This document shows positions 62,755 through 64,000 of a stretch of 64,000 bases of DNA, one piece after another. How positions within the stretch are numbered: position 1 is the stretch's first letter; each line of letters opens with the position of its first letter. The DNA comes from Bradyrhizobium sp. AS23.2 (GTDB lineage: Bacteria > Pseudomonadota > Alphaproteobacteria > Rhizobiales > Xanthobacteraceae), in assembly GCF_001908185.1 (NCBI RefSeq), contig NZ_LGHM01000047.1:62001-126000 (forward strand), given 5' to 3'. The translations under genes were made by a program, and so were the position numbers. Under the pieces are notes generated by a model. It saw nothing but the letters and a program-made list of their open reading frames with translations. It was not told the origin of the DNA and ran no database searches.

Positions 62755-64000
62755 CTAAGCGACAGCCTTCACGCTTTCGGCCGAGAGCGCCGCGTCGATG
62801 ATCCCGAGAGCCTTGTCGAGATCTTCATCCGATACGACCAAGGGTGCCAGGAATCGGATGACGTTGCGGTGGACGCCGCATTTGATCACCAGAAGCCCGC
62901 GTTGGCGGGCGAAGTCGATCACGCGCTGGGTGCGATCGGGATCCGGCGTCTTGCTCTTCTGATCAGTGACCAGTTCGATCGCCTGCATGAAGCCCAGGCC
63001 ACGCACGTTGCCGACGACCGAGTGCTTCTTCGCCACGTCGCGCAGTCCCGCCTGGAGTCGCTGACCGAGCTTTTCAGCGCGATCGAGCAAACCATCATGC
63101 TCGAAGGCTTCGAGTACTGCGAGCGCCGCGGCGCAACTGACGGCGTTGCCGCCGTAGGTGCCGCCGAGACCTCCGGGCAGAGGAGCGTCCATCATCTCCG
63201 CGCGGCCGACGACGCCGGAGAGCGGGAAACCGCCGGCGAGGCTCTTGGCGACCGTCACCAGGTCGGGCTGGATCCCGGAGTGTTCGAAGCCGAAAAGCTT
63301 GCCGGTCCGCCCGAATCCGGTCTGGATCTCGTCGGCGATGAACACGATTCCGTGGCGTTTCGTGATTTCGCGCAACGCCTTCAGAAACGGCGCCGGCGCC
63401 GGCAGAAAGCCGCCGTCGCCCTGTACCGGTTCGATGATGATCGCAGCGACGCGATCGGGAGCGATCTGGGTGGCAAAGACCTCGTCAAGGGCTTCGAGCG
63501 CTCGCTCGGTCGTCATGTCTCGATAGGCGTCCGGGAACGGAGTGTGGAAGATCTCGGAAGCGAACGGCCCGAAGTTCTGCTTGTAGGGTTGGCTCATGCC
63601 GGTGAGGCTGACGCCCAGCATGGTCCGGCCGTGAAAGCCGCCCCTGAACGCGATGACGGCAGAGCGGTTGGTGTAGGCGCGAGCGATTTTGACGGCATTC
63701 TCGACTGCCTCGGCTCCGGAAGTCAGGAAGATGCTCTTGTAGGGATCACCCTTTCCGACCAGGCGATTGAGCTTTGCGGCGAGTTCGAGGTACGGCTGGT
63801 ACGCGGTGACCTGGAAGGCCATATGTGTGACGTTCTTAAGCTGCTTCTCGACGGCCGCCACGACGCGCGGATGATTGTGCCCGACGTTGAGAACGCCGAT
63901 GCCGGCGACGAAATCCAGATACTGGTTGCCGTCCACGTCCCAGACGTGCGCGCCTTGAGCACGGGCGACAGTGATCGGATGCGCGGTGAGAACACCGCGC
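62755..64000 (-). CDS. gabT: 4-aminobutyrate aminotransferase-like protein, 3' part (runs off right edge)
   Basis: The frame is open to the window end, and the visible 414 residues cover nearly all of a class III PLP aminotransferase: GVLTAHPITVARAQGAHVWD near the start, YLDFVAGIGVLNVGHNHP, TSGAEAVENAVKIARA, FIADEIQTGFGRTGKLFGFE and VAKSLAGGFPLSGVVG with the PLP-binding Lys. The pattern fits GabT. It moves the amino group of 4-aminobutyrate to 2-oxoglutarate. It begins just beyond the right edge. Confidence 0.85.
   Translation of the reverse strand, partial: RGVLTAHPITVARAQGAHVWDVDGNQYLDFVAGIGVLNVGHNHPRVVAAVEKQLKNVTHMAFQVTAYQPYLELAAKLNRLVGKGDPYKSIFLTSGAEAVENAVKIARAYTNRSAVIAFRGGFHGRTMLGVSLTGMSQPYKQNFGPFASEIFHTPFPDAYRDMTTERALEALDEVFATQIAPDRVAAIIIEPVQGDGGFLPAPAPFLKALREITKRHGIVFIADEIQTGFGRTGKLFGFEHSGIQPDLVTVAKSLAGGFPLSGVVGRAEMMDAPLPGGLGGTYGGNAVSCAAALAVLEAFEHDGLLDRAEKLGQRLQAGLRDVAKKHSVVGNVRGLGFMQAIELVTDQKSKTPDPDRTQRVIDFARQRGLLVIKCGVHRNVIRFLAPLVVSDEDLDKALGIIDAALSAESVKAVA

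Overview
The window looks like chromosome from Bradyrhizobium or a close relative (Alphaproteobacteria). The evidence is high GC with GC-rich third positions, a gene set typical of that group (TrcR-type regulator, NdvA-type glucan exporter, TAXI-TRAP transporter with its DUF1850 partner, many acyl-CoA synthetases, oleate hydratase), and at least eight families of palindromic intergenic repeats of the kind common in Bradyrhizobiaceae. No rRNA, intact tRNA, CRISPR array or intact insertion sequence was found.

Left edge (1-1.5 kb): the 3' end of a MaoC-like dehydratase gene, then a small mobile-element scar with a truncated tyrosine recombinase, a two-motif zinc-knuckle protein and a decayed ORF. 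Next to it (1.5-6.1 kb) is the most distinctive system here, a minus-strand ribosomal-peptide operon. It encodes a 157-aa precursor whose last 69 residues hold 19 cysteines in CGGC/CxxC-type spacing, a fused E1-like/YcaO cyclodehydratase and a SagB-like FMN dehydrogenase. This is the core machinery for turning Cys into thiazol(in)es (TOMM/LAP class). A divergent two-domain VOC (glyoxalase/bleomycin-resistance fold) gene shares its promoter region, which carries a perfect palindrome and an 18-bp tandem repeat. No dedicated exporter or protease is visible.

From 6 to 30 kb the content is housekeeping and catabolic: lipid-binding barrel, RibD-like reductase, amine oxidase, isochorismatase-type hydrolase, long-chain acyl-CoA synthetase, oleate hydratase, aldo/keto reductase, thioesterase, Nudix hydrolase, several exported proteins, a beta-propeller protein, and a TAXI-TRAP transporter operon followed by an SDR dehydrogenase. 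From 30 to 45 kb come a frameshifted Na+/H+ antiporter, two related TPR/LprI-like exported proteins, propionyl-CoA synthetase, trcR, the ispH-thrB-rnhA operon, a peroxiredoxin, a FadD-type ligase and a D,D-carboxypeptidase with a long Ala/Lys/Pro tail. From 45 to 60 kb come ndvA, a periplasmic binding protein, a YYGGPA-repeat protein, a HisE-like protein, a DedA/YqaA membrane protein, aspartase, two nitronate-monooxygenase-like paralogs, another acyl-CoA ligase, and a 32-aa membrane peptide found by reading the minus strand. The right edge (61-64 kb) has an Lrp/AsnC regulator, a GAF protein and the 3' part of a GabT-type aminotransferase.

Three genes (antiporter, ispH, and an 82-aa protein at 58 kb) are each broken by one extra base in a six-base C/G run. 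Removing one base restores full length in every case. Since ispH is essential in MEP-pathway bacteria, systematic homopolymer error in the assembly is the likeliest explanation, and the affected genes should probably be read as intact.
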